A stretch of 64,000 bases of DNA from Rhizodiscina lignyota. Taxonomy: Eukaryota > Ascomycota > Dothideomycetes > Aulographales > Rhizodiscinaceae. The stretch spans positions 248,001 through 312,000 of the forward strand of contig ML978139.1 in the NCBI GenBank assembly GCA_010015805.1, read 5' to 3'. The notes under the pieces were generated by a model that worked only from the letters and a program-made list of their open reading frames with translations, was not told the origin of the DNA and ran no database searches. Below, in pieces: positions 12,148 to 24,483 of the stretch; within the stretch, counting starts at the first letter, position 1; each line of letters begins with the position of its first letter. The translations under genes were made by a program, and so were the position numbers.

Positions 12148-13051
12148 CTCGCCGAATTACTTCAGTTCCCTTCAGCTTCCTACAGTGACACTGCAAGAAA
12201 ATCAGATGAAGGAACAGGAATGCAAGGCAGAAAGGAAGATGAAAGAGAAGGAAAATTCAGTGGAGCTCTGAGATAGCTCTCACCCAGCTACCTGACGTCT
12301 TTCTCTTAGTCACAGTGCTGCGGAAAGCTACTCATGAACATTGGTATCGCGATTGGATGCCCTATCGGTGTCGCCGGGATCGCATCATAGATGCACAACG
12401 ACGGTTTGTCAATTCGCGTAGTGAGAAAAACGCTGCCCCGCGATGGTCGAAAGAGCTTGGATCTCAATGCGAGCCGAGTGGAGTCGAGACGCATCATGCC
12501 CCTCTTCCCTGAAAGGGTTATGTAAAACAGCAGCGGCTATGCATTCCATCTTCGTCTGATGCAATTGCTGGCTTCTTATCGCCCTGTGGATTTCAATTGG
12601 AGTATACTGAAGTCTAACTGCTTCTAGATCTATCATACTCTCCTTAATCAGAACGGATAGAGGAGCTCCAAAGCTCTACTCGCTCTCCTCGGCTTACGGT
12701 CATCAGTGACAGTAGCTCACTGATATCATCGCTCCTTTCGCTGTCGCATTTGAGAATAGTCAATGACAACACGTACAGCTTACCTGCAGGTCTTCTTGCA
12801 GGCTAACCTCTCTCGAGGCCAATCGGCATTCAGTCACCACGTGTCTAGGATCTGAGATATGTCATTCCAAATCCTCTTATCCCACGGATAATTCCCGTTT
12901 CGCCGGCCAGTTTGTAATGCATGCCTCCATGCGCTTCGCACAGCATGAAAATCGCTTTGGAGAGCTACCAACACCCTTCGACCGGCGGTCATGGCCGTGA
13001 GCCGCTGTTCTATCGAAATCGTGAATCGTAACTGTCAAACGGGAATGTTGT
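12148..13051. other. Intergenic spacer
   Basis: Upstream DNA of the ureohydrolase and 3' flank of the MATE gene. No gene recognised. Confidence 0.45.
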
Positions 13052-14725
13052 TCAGCCCTGTCCTTCTTCCTCAACTCCACCAACACTCTCGTCCTGAGTA
13101 GTTACAACGCTAGCCCTCCTCTCGGCCTCCTCATCCAATCTGCCCAATGCCTTTTCGACCTCTTTCTCCCAATTGCTCCAAGCCACAATTACCCATTCCA
13201 ACGCTCCGACAAGGTAGAGCGCGATGCACTGCCCTATCCACAGTCCTTCTAAACCCCACCCATTCTTAGCCAAATAGATTCCCAGTGGCAAAGCTCCGCA
13301 GTAATAAGATACGATGTTAACGATGGCGCCAATATGTTGTCGTCCCATGCCCCTGAGCGCTCCGCCACAGCTTCCGTTCAAGCCGTCTGCGATCTGGAAC
13401 AGCGCGACATACGGCATGACTTTTGCTGTTAAGAGAATGACCCTCTCATCATCATTGAAAATCTTGGCATATACGTCTTTGACGCCCATCAGTACCGCTA
13501 GGACGAGCGCGCCCAAGATCATAGATAGAACAGCAGCTGTGTTGCTCGCTCTAGCAGCACCCTTTGCAGATCTCGCTCCCAGCAAGTTCCCTACGCGAGA
13601 GGAGGTGGCAACGCCGACACCGAACGGGATCGTATTCATGACTTGGTCCGTAGTCATGATGACACTCTGACTTGCGAGCGGGATGGTGCCAAGCTGTCCC
13701 GCGACGATAGCAACAATCTCAAATGCCCACCACTCGGTACCGATATGGACGACTCCCAAGATGGCCAGACGCGCGAATGTGCCGATTGGTTTCAGGCTGA
13801 GGCACTTACGGGACCAACCGCCCCAACATTGATAGCCGGCGACAAAGCGCGTGTAGGCCAATAGAAGGAGGAAGGACAGCCAGTAAGATATGCCCGTTGC
13901 AATTGGAGCGCCGAGGAGACCGATTTTGAAGGTGTAGATGAAAATGTAGTTCAGTGCGGCACTAAGAGGGGAGGTTACCAGGAGGACGTAAGTTCCGGGC
14001 CTCATTATCTCTGTAGGTGAGTCGGTTAGCGCCACATAACAGGTTGGCATGTGTTCAGACATACCTTGTGCTTGGAGATATTTCTTCAGCGCTTCGAAGT
14101 ATATGTATCCCAGGCCGCCAGGAATGAGAACAGTAAGGAATTTGGCAGAGTCGCGCGCAATATATGGCTCTTGTCCAAGCGCCGTGAATACCGGTTCTGC
14201 AAACGCCCATAAAAGAGCAACGGGTACGTAAAATATTGCGAGAACAATGAAACTCCGCTGCAAAATTATGCCCAGATCATGCGGATTTGAACTTCCGGTA
14301 AACGACACAGATGCTAACGTGTCAATCGCTGTCGTTCCGCCCAGTGCGATAAGCCATCCGGTTGCCATGGCGAACATGTACGCGAAGGCCGCCGTTGCGA
14401 GGGCTTCGGGGCTCAGACGGCCAACAATGAGCACCGAGACGGTTTGAAGTGAGTTTTGGAGCGCATATGCGAGAATGACCGGCACCGACCCGCGCAGCAG
14501 AATCCAGAATTCACGAAGGACAAGTTTTGTCGTCGATTTCTCGCCATCTTGGATATCAATGATGTCACCCTGGATCGCTTCCTCATCGTCTGGTTTTGGG
14601 ATTAATGATGTCCTCTCAGTTGGCGGAGTATCGTCTGAATCGGAAGATGGTGCTGATGAATTCGACTTAAACCATGATCGTAGCCAGCCTTTGGCTGTGG
14701 GAACGTCCCCTTGTCTGCTCTCCAT
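13052..14725 (-). CDS. MATE-family multidrug/toxin efflux transporter
   Basis: A cation-coupled efflux carrier with 12 predicted membrane helices. The start at 14725 (MESRQGDVPTAKGW) is preferred; the frame is open to 14833, but upstream residues are hydrophobic and atypical. The N-terminal 90 residues are acidic and cytosolic. MATE features include FWILLRGSVPVILAYALQNS, VLIVGRLSPEALATAAFAYM, TAIDTLASVSFTGSS, GQEPYIARDSAKFL, FGVGVATSSRVGNLLGA and CGGALRGMGRQHIGAI. A 54-nt stop-free intron (14012-14065; GTATGT...CTACAG) interrupts LQAQ/EIMRPGTYVL. Removing it restores the family motif and gives 539 residues. It lies between the ureohydrolase and a GMC oxidoreductase, consistent with export of a metabolite or toxin, though this is inference. 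Confidence 0.92.
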   Translation of the reverse strand: MESRQGDVPTAKGWLRSWFKSNSSAPSSDSDDTPPTERTSLIPKPDDEEAIQGDIIDIQDGEKSTTKLVLREFWILLRGSVPVILAYALQNSLQTVSVLIVGRLSPEALATAAFAYMFAMATGWLIALGGTTAIDTLASVSFTGSSNPHDLGIILQRSFIVLAIFYVPVALLWAFAEPVFTALGQEPYIARDSAKFLTVLIPGGLGYIYFEALKKYLQAQGMSEHMPTCYVALTDSPTEIMRPGTYVLLVTSPLSAALNYIFIYTFKIGLLGAPIATGISYWLSFLLLLAYTRFVAGYQCWGGWSRKCLSLKPIGTFARLAILGVVHIGTEWWAFEIVAIVAGQLGTIPLASQSVIMTTDQVMNTIPFGVGVATSSRVGNLLGARSAKGAARASNTAAVLSMILGALVLAVLMGVKDVYAKIFNDDERVILLTAKVMPYVALFQIADGLNGSCGGALRGMGRQHIGAIVNIVSYYCGALPLGIYLAKNGWGLEGLWIGQCIALYLVGALEWVIVAWSNWEKEVEKALGRLDEEAERRASVVTTQDESVGGVEEEGQG

Positions 14726-16134
14726 GGCAATTGGCAGTACGAAATGTGCGAAACAGCATACGACATAGAAGGGGCTATACAATGAAAATGCAGGAATAAA
14801 AGGCCAAACAATCGCGTAATCTAGATGCGCCAACGCGCTCTAGCCATCGTGTATCGCCAGCGCGCATGGCGATGCAGGACGAGACAATTGATAGACGACG
14901 GCATGATATGAGTGGTTGGAAGGTGAAAAGCGTAAGTAATGGGATACCTGCACTTACCTTATCTCGCTGCTTGGACTCGCTGATGCAGGACGGGAGCAAA
15001 GCAGTGAGCTGTCGAGGAGCTCGTTAGCTAAACACGTTCGGTAATGCTATTCGGTAATGCTATTCAAACCTTGTCCCCTGCCGCACCGTCGCCGAACGTC
15101 TTCCGCCGCCACTTCAACTCCGAACCGATGTCCGTCGTCAACAACAAATGTTAGTATCCCTCTCTTTTGTCCGCAAGTCTCTTGTCATTACCTCAATACC
15201 GCGTAGGTGCCGGTTGGGCTTATTTCCCTCATTAGCATTTCCGTGCTCTAGCCTATGCTTAGAATCGTAAACGCCCCTTCGTCTCGTACGAGATGGGGTC
15301 AACGCGTCGTCCTCCAGTGATGCCGACGAAGTCTTCCGTGGAATGAGACAACTCACGAGTTACTTCCGTTGAGCAGCGACTCTGCGAAAAGGATGAATGT
15401 TTACTGAAGAAGAAAAGCTAAAGAAGTTACTGTGGCGAGACATTACGGCCGAGGACTGTTAAACGCGGCTTGCCAACGGTCATTTACGGTGCTCTATATG
15501 ACCTACTCGACCGCTGAATGATTCTGACGCCACTCTCTCCGATGGCAGGCTGAACGCCTTCGAGTAAATGCGATTACAAAAGTTTCTGCCACGCGAGATC
15601 CATATTCCTCCGTGGGCTAATGTCCACGGATGCCAAGGGCACTGAGCCACGCGTCGCACAATAATGCCAACTTCACGGTGTGAAGCTGATGTCGGCTAAT
15701 CCTTTATGCAGGGACAGTTTGATTTTGCCTCAAGAGGAAGTGAACCTAGTGTATACTGCTATTGAGGCTATGAAGTTTCTCCGCTGACGTTTGTACCGTT
15801 TCCGAGCACGGCGTTAACTACTATCGTACTTGAGGTGGCAATTAGCACGCTACTCATCCCTATGTCTCTATTCACTTTGGACTGCCGTACGATATGTCGG
15901 AATTAGTGTCTTTCCCATATCCTAGGCACCTACTCCTTCTTATTGATTCCGTACCAACATGTTCCTCCGAGGGCGTGATGGTGTCTCTAATCCATTCGCC
16001 GTCCGTCTCTCTCATTGTTTAGTAACTATATAAGACGATGTAGATGGGTTTCTACTGTATCCAGCCACTATCAGTCGTGTCTCCCGCACCCTCGTTGCTC
16101 TTTTCTCAGCCTTACTCCTGGTTATTCTCCAACA
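14726..16134. other. Intergenic spacer, promoter region for divergent MATE and GMC genes
   Basis: About 1.4 kb of mixed composition. It contains a short tandem repeat at 15037-15065 and a TATA-like ACTATATAAG about 110 bp upstream of the GMC start. No gene supported. Confidence 0.5.
15037..15065. repeat. 13-bp tandem repeat, 2.2 copies
   Basis: The unit TTCGGTAATGCTA is repeated perfectly twice and then begins a third time. Confidence 0.8.
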
Positions 16135-17945
16135 ATGGCTGCAGAATCGTTTGATTTCATCGTTGTTGGAGGTAGGTTCTTTCAAATACCCTCACGAGAC
16201 AATCCACTGTGCTGATTCAATGCTACAGCTGGCCCTGCGGGTTGTGTTATCGCTCAACAGCTTGCAAACTCTGCGAGAAAGCCCGATGTACTCCTCCTCG
16301 AAGCCGGTCGGGACATCTCCTCGAAGCAGTATCGGTGTGCTGGTGTGAAGGTCAAGTCATTTCAGGTCCCAGAGCTGAATTGGGGCTACAAGACTCAACC
16401 GCAACCATACCTCAATGACCGCGCCATTGATTACTCTCGCGGCCTTGGACTCGGTGGCAGTAGCGCGATCAACTTTGGTATATGGACAGTCGGATCCGAA
16501 GCAGACTACAATCGTTGGGCAAAGCTTGTCGGGGATGATACCTTCCGCTGGGAGCATGCTCAGAAGCGTTACAAACAACTCGAGAATCTTCATATCGATC
16601 TGCCGGAGGAGGGGCGTAAATATGCCGGCCCAAGGGCCTCTGATCACGGAGATAACGGCAAGCTTAACGTCTCTTACTCGCCCCGGTGGGAGCGCGATAT
16701 CCCCGAAATGATCGACAACTTGATTGAGTTCGGATGGGAAGCCAACCCTGACTACAACTCCGGAAATCCCATTGGAATAAGTCCATATGCCAGCTCCGAG
16801 CACAAGGGGCTGAGGACGACGGCGGCAGATATACTCGTCGACAAGCCGGGCAACTTGAAAGTGGTGCTTCAATCTTCGGTTCAGCGAGTCATCTTGGAAG
16901 ATGGGAAGGCTATCGGTATAGAATCAAGCGAAAGAAAATGTGAGCAGATCCCAAGAACCAGTGGCTTGGACTTGCAAGAGAACTGATATCATTAGACTTC
17001 GCCACACGAGAAGTGATTGTATCAGCAGGTGCACTCAACTCACCTCACATTCTTATGCATTCCGGGCTGGGTCCGGCAGCCCAGCTGGAAAAGTTCAACA
17101 TCACCAGCATAAAAGACATACCCGCGGTCGGGCAACATCTGCGCGATCACCCAGCGGTCACTCTAGCCTTCGCACGGCGAGAGGGTATAATGGATCGTGC
17201 TGCGTTCTACAGTAACCAAGACAGACTAGACGCAGCGATGAAGCAATGGGAAGAGGATGGTACAGGAGAGTTCAGCTGGCTTGCGCGCGAAGGCGCGATC
17301 GGTTTCCTCAAGTCGAAGCGTATCCTCGAATCGGCTGAGTTGAAAACGCTCCCGGCAGAAGAGCAGGCATTCATGCAGGATAGTCTGGTTCCACAGTGGG
17401 AAGCGCTCACGCACTTTCCTGCACACGACGTCGTCCCTGCACTAGCAAACATTGATTACGCCTGTTTCCCGGTATTTCTCATGAACGCTCAAAGTCGGGG
17501 AGAGGTCACCTTGCAGTCCTCGGATCCCAGCGTCCCCTTGGCTATGGACCCCAAACTCCTTACCCATCCATTCGACCGTATGGCTTTCATCCAAGCAATC
17601 CGTGAACTGTTGGAATTCACCCAGTCAGCTATGTTTGCAAAAGACACCGTGGCGCCGCTCAGTTCGCCAAAGTCACTCTCCGACGAAGATATTGAAACGT
17701 ATATCAAGGAGCAGGCATCCACCGTCTGGCACATGTCCGGAACTGTAAAGATGGGCAAGGAAGGAGAGCCGGATGCCGTGGTGGACAGCAAGTTCAAGGT
17801 GTTCGGCGTCGACGGGCTTCGAGTCGCTGATATGAGTGTGACTCCGCTCCTTATCAATGGCCACACACAAGTTGCGGCGTACATAATAGGTGCCACGTGT
17901 GCTGAGGTCTTGATTAAGGAGTACGGTTTAGATAAAAGCGCGTGA
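16135..17945 (+). CDS. GMC (glucose-methanol-choline) family FAD oxidoreductase
   Basis: FAD-dependent alcohol/choline/aryl-alcohol type oxidase or dehydrogenase of 565 residues from exons 16135-16171, 16229-16939 and 16996-17945. The first intron splits the dinucleotide-binding motif: FDFIVVG joins AGPAGCVIAQQLA. The ADP-binding E follows in VLLLEAGRD. GMC signature 1 is SRGLGLGGSSAINFGIW and signature 2 is GALNSPHILMHSGLGP. The catalytic pair appears to be His in STVWHMSGTVKMG and His in INGHTQVAAYIIGA. No signal peptide is seen, so it is probably intracellular. It sits between a MATE and an MFS transporter, a setting seen for detoxification or specialised-metabolite genes. The true substrate is unknown. 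Confidence 0.93.
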
Positions 17946-18803
17946 ATCGTCACATTGTAGTCCAAAGAATTGTTACGCATGTCATGTCTCCGCAATGAGT
18001 CTAAACTTTAATGGGCGGTTTACCTCTACAGGGTCGAGCTCGCATGAATCCACTCAAATTGAAGTCTTTGTCTCGCATCTACAGCTTTCGGTTAGAGCTT
18101 CATTGTATTGTACGTGGAGACGCTTACGACAAACCTGCCGGCTTTTACGAACGTCCTTTTTCATACTTCTATTAGTGGACTCGACACGTTATACGTGGAC
18201 ATTCGCGGCTGGGGCAATATTACGTCCTCTGTCTGAGTTCAAGCTCTGTCAGCGATCCACAGCTCCCGCGGGCTTGTGGAGTTGTGATGCGGAATGAATT
18301 GATGCGAAATACGGCATGATTAGACGAACAGTGCTCCTAGATAGGTTGATAGATTGAGTTTGAATTGTTGAATAGGAATTTACAAAGCAAGTGTAGGTTT
18401 GGAGAAAGGAGATTTGAAGTCGGAGTGGGAGAAAACTGACTCGCCAATGAAGCGCTTCCGAGACGCGGCATTCGGCATTTGCAACATCGATTCTCGGGGG
18501 AGCTCATATCGTATTAAAGATGCCAATTTAACTCTAGATTCCAACAGTTTGAGAGCCTCGTAACAGTTTTGTCACAAATAGTGCGCGTTGCATGCGTTGT
18601 CTCCTGGAAGGATGGCGCATGCTGCCACGAATCATCGTATCGTGATGCTGAGTTCCGACATCGAATTCCGACATTGCGACTTCGTCGATCTATGGCCGAG
18701 ATACCGTGTAGATAACCCTCCTTGCACCACAATGGCTTGAATATCGCTTTCAGTTTTGTAGCACATTCCTCTCTAGGGCAATCTCGCCCTATTAGCGGCC
18801 ATC
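17946..18803. other. Intergenic spacer
   Basis: 3' flank of the GMC gene and promoter of the MFS gene. Open frames are short and domain-free. Confidence 0.45.
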
Positions 18804-20554
18804 ATGACCGCTTCCACTCCTTCAGACGACATCCAGTCCGACCCTCCTACCGAACGTACTCCCCTCCTCAGCTCCGACTTCGAATCTCCTCCCAAGACGC
18901 CTCTCGTCGACGAGTCTGAAGACGCTTCGTCTAGACCACAAGTGACACAGACTCAAAAGAACATTGTCCTCATCTTACTCGCCTTCTTCATCCTTGCGAT
19001 TGGCCTTGGCGACGAGCTTATCCAGCCCGCCCAAACCCGCGTCTTCGAAGCTATCATCTGTCGAAAATTCTACGACGTGCATGATCCTTCTGTAATATCT
19101 CCAGGCGAGCACAATGGGTGGTGGGACGATGGGAGCAAGAGAGGGGTACTGCTTGGTATCCATGAGAAGTGGTGCAAAGTTCCTCAGGTCCAAGGGGAGC
19201 TCGCCATGCTGAAGGGTTGGGATACTGGACTCGGAAGTATTGGGAGTCTATTCTTGGCCATCCCTTGGGGATGGTTTGCGGATTGCTACGGAAGGAAACC
19301 GTTGGTCGTAATGTTGTCTGTGGCATTTTGGTTAAAGGCGGTTTGGATGCAACTCGTGTGTGAGTGTAGTCTTTGGATTTGCCATACAATTGCAAAGGCA
19401 GGCAAGAAGCTAACAGATCATTAGCCTACTTTTGGCAGACGTTTGAGATCAAGCTGGTCTGGGTCTCTGCTCTACATTCTCTCCTGGGTGGTTCCAGCGC
19501 AGTTGCAAGTGCCGTCGTCTTCACAGTGGTCACTGATGTAACTACAGAGACTGAGAGGTAATATCTCAACTGGCTTTCCGTAATGCCGGCACTAATAGAG
19601 AACAGGACTGCGGCATATTTTCGTATAGGTGCCGCTTCTATGACCGCCATGTTCGTGTCACCGCCCATTAGCTCATTCCTCATGGACCGGAATCCGTGGA
19701 TTGCAATGCTAATTGGACTCGGTATCATGATTATTCCCATACCGTGCACTCTCCTCCTGCCGGAAACGCTAAAGTACAAACCTGCTCCACCGCCAACAGC
19801 AGTCTCATCCACTCCAGAAATCGAGCCGGACGACCCAATATGGAAGCGTTACTTTAAGGCTGCGTGGCACGTCATCCACGACTCATTCGCCTTCCTGTCA
19901 TCCGACCTACGCCTCTTCTTTCTTGTAACGGCTTTTATGTTGCATATGCTCTTCATTGTTGGCATAAAGGATGTCTTGTTACAATTCGGATCGATTCGCT
20001 ATGACCTCTCATTGGCTAAATCGACGCTTCTCCTGTCAATAAGAGCAGGCTTGAATCTGGTGCTCATGCTTTTCGTCTTACCAGCTTTTTCCAATTATTT
20101 GAACTGTCGTCCTGCATTTTCGGTGCATCCAACGACTGTAGATCTTATTCTCGCCCGCGCGTCTGTAACCTTACAAGCTATCGGCTTCTTTATCTTAGCT
20201 TTGGCAGTTAATCTTCCCTGGTTTATTATTGGGCTCTTGCTCAATACCAGCGGGTGGGGTCTTATGGTATATGTGCGCAGTCTCGCAATATCGATGGTCG
20301 AACCACATGCTGTGGCGCGATTGTACGCTTTGATGAGCGTGATGGACACAGTGGGCATGATGGTTGGTAGTCCTAGTCTCGCCGGGCTGTTCGAAGCAGG
20401 TGTGAATTGGGGTGGCCTCTGGACGGGCCTGCCATTCTTGATGTGTGCGATACTTGCTGCTGTCGTTGGGATCGGGCTTGCCAGCATGAAAGCTGGGGAA
20501 CTGAATGACCCGGGTGATGAGACGAATGAAGAGGAGGGGCGAGTATACGAATGA
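18804..20554 (+). CDS. Major facilitator superfamily transporter
   Basis: A 545-residue 12-helix carrier from exons 18804-19359, 19425-19557 and 19606-20554. A hydrophilic, Ser/Thr/Pro-rich N-terminus with the fungal ERTPLL motif precedes helix 1 (IVLILLAFFILAIGLGDEL). The loop 2-3 signature is degenerate: PWGWFADCYGRKPLVVM. Both small introns keep phase (LV/SYFWQTFE and TETER/TAAYF). A long loop follows helix 1, as in fungal MFS proteins of the proton-dependent metabolite type. It resembles poorly characterised fungal MFS members found next to oxidoreductase genes. The substrate cannot be inferred. Confidence 0.9.
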
Positions 20555-20915
20555 CGAAAACATTGACTGCATTGACTACGGACTATGGCGTTTGCTGGAT
20601 TTTAGACACAATAGACGATTGGTTATCTCTTGTATGCTTGCCGTAAACGATAGGTAGAACTACATCACTTTGTATCAGCGTTTCTTTAACTGCTAGAACG
20701 TACGCTTGTAGGAGTCGTAAGAATCCATTTTAGTCATTTAAATATGTTTCCTTGAGTCTGCTACGTAATTTCAAAGACATCACCCGGGCAGACCTACTCC
20801 CCTGGGTCCCGTCATAATAATTGATACACAATCTTCGTCAGTATCTACGAGGCTGTAGGGAAAAAAATACTCCGCAAGCATAATCTTCACCGTGTTCGGA
20901 CGCACGAAAGAAGTC
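20555..20915. other. Intergenic spacer (convergent genes)
   Basis: Short region between two convergent genes. Nothing beyond 3' flanks is seen. Confidence 0.45.
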
Positions 20916-22497
20916 TCATGGTTCCCACGGGCCTTTCGCCTCGCCGCCGCTCAAATTCTCCGCCTCGCCGTCTTCCCTGATAAGGTATATGTCTTCATGC
21001 CTCACCCCGAATTTATTGGTGATATAGACCCCGGGTTCGTCCGTGAAAGTCATGCCTGCTTTCAGGATTGTGTGGGTGTTACCTTTATTCAAGTATGGGC
21101 TCTCGTGCGCTTTAATGCCGATACCATGACCGACGCGATGCGAAAACAGCTCGCCATAGCCAGCGTCGGTGATTACGTCTCTGGCTGCAATATCGACAGA
21201 AGCAGCTGTATTGTTGGGCTTGAATTGTTTGCGCGCTGCGGCTTGAGCGCGGAGTACGATGTCCCAGACATCGAGTTTCTGTTGGTGGAGTGGATCTCGA
21301 TATGACGTCTCGGCGCCGTGAGAACAGGAATGGAAGAAAGACGTGAGACGAGAAAAGAGGGACTTGCGTTTTGAGGGTCGGTCGATGAAAAAGCTGCGAC
21401 AGATGTCGGACGAGTAACCCAGATAGTGAGCACTATGGAAACAAATCAGCGCTGCAAAATCAGGGGAGCAGAAGTATTACCCAACGTCGATTAACACCAT
21501 GCTATCGTAGGTCAAAACTTTCCCTCCAGTGACGAAGCCACCATGTGGAAGAGCAGCATTCTCCTCGAAGAGGACGATGTCAAAGAAGAGCGAGAAACCG
21601 ACTGAGAGCATTGCATTATCGAGGATGGCAGTCACTTGGTCTTCTGTCAAGCCCGGTTCGAGACCTACAAATGGCGCATAAATAGACTTGCATTGGATGA
21701 TACATATCACGATGGGACATACAAGGTCTCATTGCTCTCACTGCTTCCACGGTTCCAGTATTCACGGCTCTGAGAAGCTCTATCTCAGCTGGAGTCTTTG
21801 TCTGCCTGACGGCATCGACCTCGGCATTCAGTCCCACAGTCTTGAAGCCGTTTTGGCTCAGTCCTCGTACAATGTAATCCCTCATCTCTTCATCAACCAT
21901 GACGACCCTTTCGTCATCTCCCGGGTATAGCTTATCTTTGAGCGTCTTGTACGGATTCCAATGCTCTTCCCAGATTATTATATCGAGATGCTTCTCCCTT
22001 GCAGGTATGCCCAACATCCTCACTCGTCCTTCCTCAAAATGCGGCGCTAGAAACGACGTCTTTGCAATTATTTCGCGGCTGCTCTTCTGGAAAGGCTCAA
22101 CTATCATCAGGAATGGCCGCTCCTCTGGCTCCCATGGCTCCCAGTCTGTTTGAGAGATATTTCCATAGTATTGGAAAGTATATCCAGGCTCGAGGACGAA
22201 TGCATCTGCGCCGGACGCGTGGAGGGCGGCCGCTAGACGATCGCGTCGCTCGATGAACTCGTCAGAGGTAATCGGCTTCGCATTGTCGAGGAAGGACGTG
22301 TCCTTATGGAGGCTGTGGATCGTACACTGCTGGACTTTTTGGAACTGGTCAATTCTTTCCGTAAAGGCAATTTTCATTGCCAAATAGTTCATCGTGCAGA
22401 ATAACAGAACCCAGACCAATCCATGGCGATATTTGGCAGACCGAGACGGGTGCCGCCATGGCTTGAAGGTTGAGGTTTTACCATCCTCAGTTCCCAT
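20916..22497 (-). CDS. M24-family metallopeptidase (Xaa-Pro aminopeptidase/creatinase fold), membrane-anchored
   Basis: A 491-residue protein from exons 22497-21723, 21664-21481 and 21432-20916. The start ATG at 22497 (MGTEDGKTS) is used because the frame upstream begins only at TTG. An N-terminal helix, HGLVWVLLFCTMNYLAMKIA, looks like a signal anchor. The catalytic domain shows the dinuclear-metal ligands in order: Asp in MVLIDVGAHYLGYSSD, Asp in SSDICRSF, His in HRVGHGIGIKAHE, Glu in FTDEPGVYI and Glu in VRHEDIYL. Its intact ligand set suggests an active aminopeptidase of the prolidase type, working in the secretory pathway or outside the cell. The last exon has no internal intron. Exact peptide preference is unknown. 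Confidence 0.9.
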
Positions 22498-23215
22498 TTT
22501 GAAGGATACTGAGAGACTCAATTGAAGCGAGAGGAAGAAGAACGGCGCTCAGCTCTATACATAGTACTGACTCGTCGGCCCGCCGACTGTAATCATTTCC
22601 TCCGTTCACGGCAAGAACGGCGTCTTTCAGCTGCATGAAGGAGCTAGCGACATACGTACCTGGGTGGGGCAGTACCGAATTTTAGGTGGGGCAGCCCCTA
22701 GAATTGGGTGATCCTCGGGTGTACAAAAGAACTGCCAATATTTGCGCCTCAATGGCCCCTGCAACATTCAATTCACCTTCATGCCATGGAGTAGTGGATT
22801 AGGTATGTATGTATCTCTCTTATTCTTCTGCGATTGTGCTACACGTTGTATACTACAAGGTATTTCTGTTATCATATATATCTAGATGTTGGGAAGTCCA
22901 CCCGTTCTAACTTCTGGACAATTCACATGGCTGCTGACGCGGAATATGCCTAGAGCATATGTCGATGCCCCAAGTTGTATTGGGAGAAACGTAGTTAGTA
23001 TATGTTCGTTCATGTGGAATCTCGAGGTGTGGGTGTGTGAAAATATTCCAAGCGTCTGCGATAATCCCGAGATTATGACGGCGCAATCCATTCATCAGGA
23101 GCACGTTTGTGATCGTGAAAATAAAGATATAAGGCTGTGAAATTGTTTAACATTGATGAATTTCTAAGAACGGAATTCTCAGACAACGCCAACACATTAC
23201 CATAGCCCAGTCCAC
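22498..23215. other. Intergenic spacer
   Basis: Promoter side of the M24 gene and 3' flank of the next gene. No gene is seen. Confidence 0.45.
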
Positions 23216-24483
23216 TCATCCTGTACACAAACTTGGAAGAGCGTTGCACAGCCGCGGACATAGCTTTCCATCGTCAGCTTTGCTATATGATGTGTACGTC
23301 CCACATGGTGTCTTCCGAGTTTCCAGAGCTGCTATCGTTATGATGACGATGATAAATGCAAAGAGAGACAACGTGTACACCTTATACCACATATGAGACA
23401 TGCAGAGAATTATTGTGCTCCGCGATGATCCGTGCCAAAAATAGTAGCTCAGCACTGCTATTGTTACTGTGAGGAAGAAGAGATAAAATATGTCAATAAG
23501 GAGGGTCGTCACCGAGAAATCGTTAGTTGTACCCTGGAAAGGGATTATATAATAAGCAGCGAACCCCCAAAATATGATCAAGACGGTTATACACGTTGTG
23601 CGGACAAGTATGCCTTGAATACTCTTCGTTGGAAGAAACGTGTCTTCTCGGGCAGGTAGCAAGCTTTCGATTGCTCCTCGGGTGTGATTGACGAGATAAG
23701 GAGAAGATATGTCGCTCGCAAAACTCGGACTGGTTGTCTGTCTGATGTCGATTGCCGCGTTCTTAGATTCTGATGTCTCATCCAGTTCCGAATCAATATG
23801 TCCATTGTTGATATCTGCACCCCGGTTATTACGCGTCGTTTGTTTGAGCTCCAAGCTGGCCCTTTGTGCGCATGAAAGATTCAGCATATCGAAATTGGCA
23901 AAGCTATAATCTTCTGCTAACCAACAGGCAACAGGGAGTCGGAATAAACCAAAGATTGCCAAAGGCAGAAACACGGATTGTATCGAAACAGAATATCCGT
24001 AATTGTTTGATCCCGGATGTGCCATTCCCATCGTTAATGTGTAGATGGATTGCACGCCTTGCAGGGTGACGATCAAGGTCTTGGCGGCAGTGCCCGAGAT
24101 CAAGTCAATATGGGTTTTTGCAGGTAGGCGGAGGTGATAGTTCGAACTCTCCTCGATCATTTCTTCAGATCCATTCCAGCCCTTGTTGGTCCAGAAGACG
24201 GCATTTGACGCGGCCAGTTCGAGAGGATTCCACGACCTGGCCCGTCGATCCATGATGCTAAAATACCGCCATATGACGGATGTGGGATTGAACAATCCCG
24301 TTCTCTCATGCCAACTTGGTCGCTTGGCTTGGAGATAGGTCGGAGTGGGGACGCCGGCAACAAGATGAGCGATCAGTGGCGCAAGGCAGAGGGTGAGAAG
24401 CATGATCCATTCGTCGAAGGAAATATCTTTCGATTCGTAGTTGAAATGGACCGTCGTCCGTTTGAGAAACTTGACTTCTGAAG
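23216..24483 (-). CDS. Multi-pass membrane protein of unknown function (5' end uncertain)
   Basis: The frame from an ATG at 24403 encodes 395 residues, but coding sequence clearly extends upstream (VKFLKRTTVHFNYESKDISF) to a likely splice acceptor at 24483/24484. That acceptor is preceded by a branch-site-like CTAACTAAC, so a first exon further upstream is expected; I could not fix it. Membrane segments include EWIMLLTLCLAPLIAHLVAG, VFLPLAIFGLFRLPVACWL, TCITVLIIFWGFAAYYIIPF, TTLLIDIFYLFFLTVTIAVL and LSLFAFIIVIITIAAL. Conserved-looking blocks are RPSWHERTGLFNPTSVIWRY and SGTAAKTLIVTLQGVQSIY, which recall uncharacterised fungal membrane proteins. The middle is hydrophilic and Asn/Ser-rich. A short cysteine-rich tail ends the protein (LCPRLCNALPSLC). 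No function assigned. Confidence 0.75.

Noticed and set aside
15037-15065. The 13-bp tandem repeat as a regulatory operator
   Set aside because: Two copies at a distance of about 1 kb from the GMC start give no basis for a function.
13052-20554. A full secondary-metabolite cluster
   Set aside because: No polyketide synthase, peptide synthetase, terpene cyclase or pathway regulator is present in the window.
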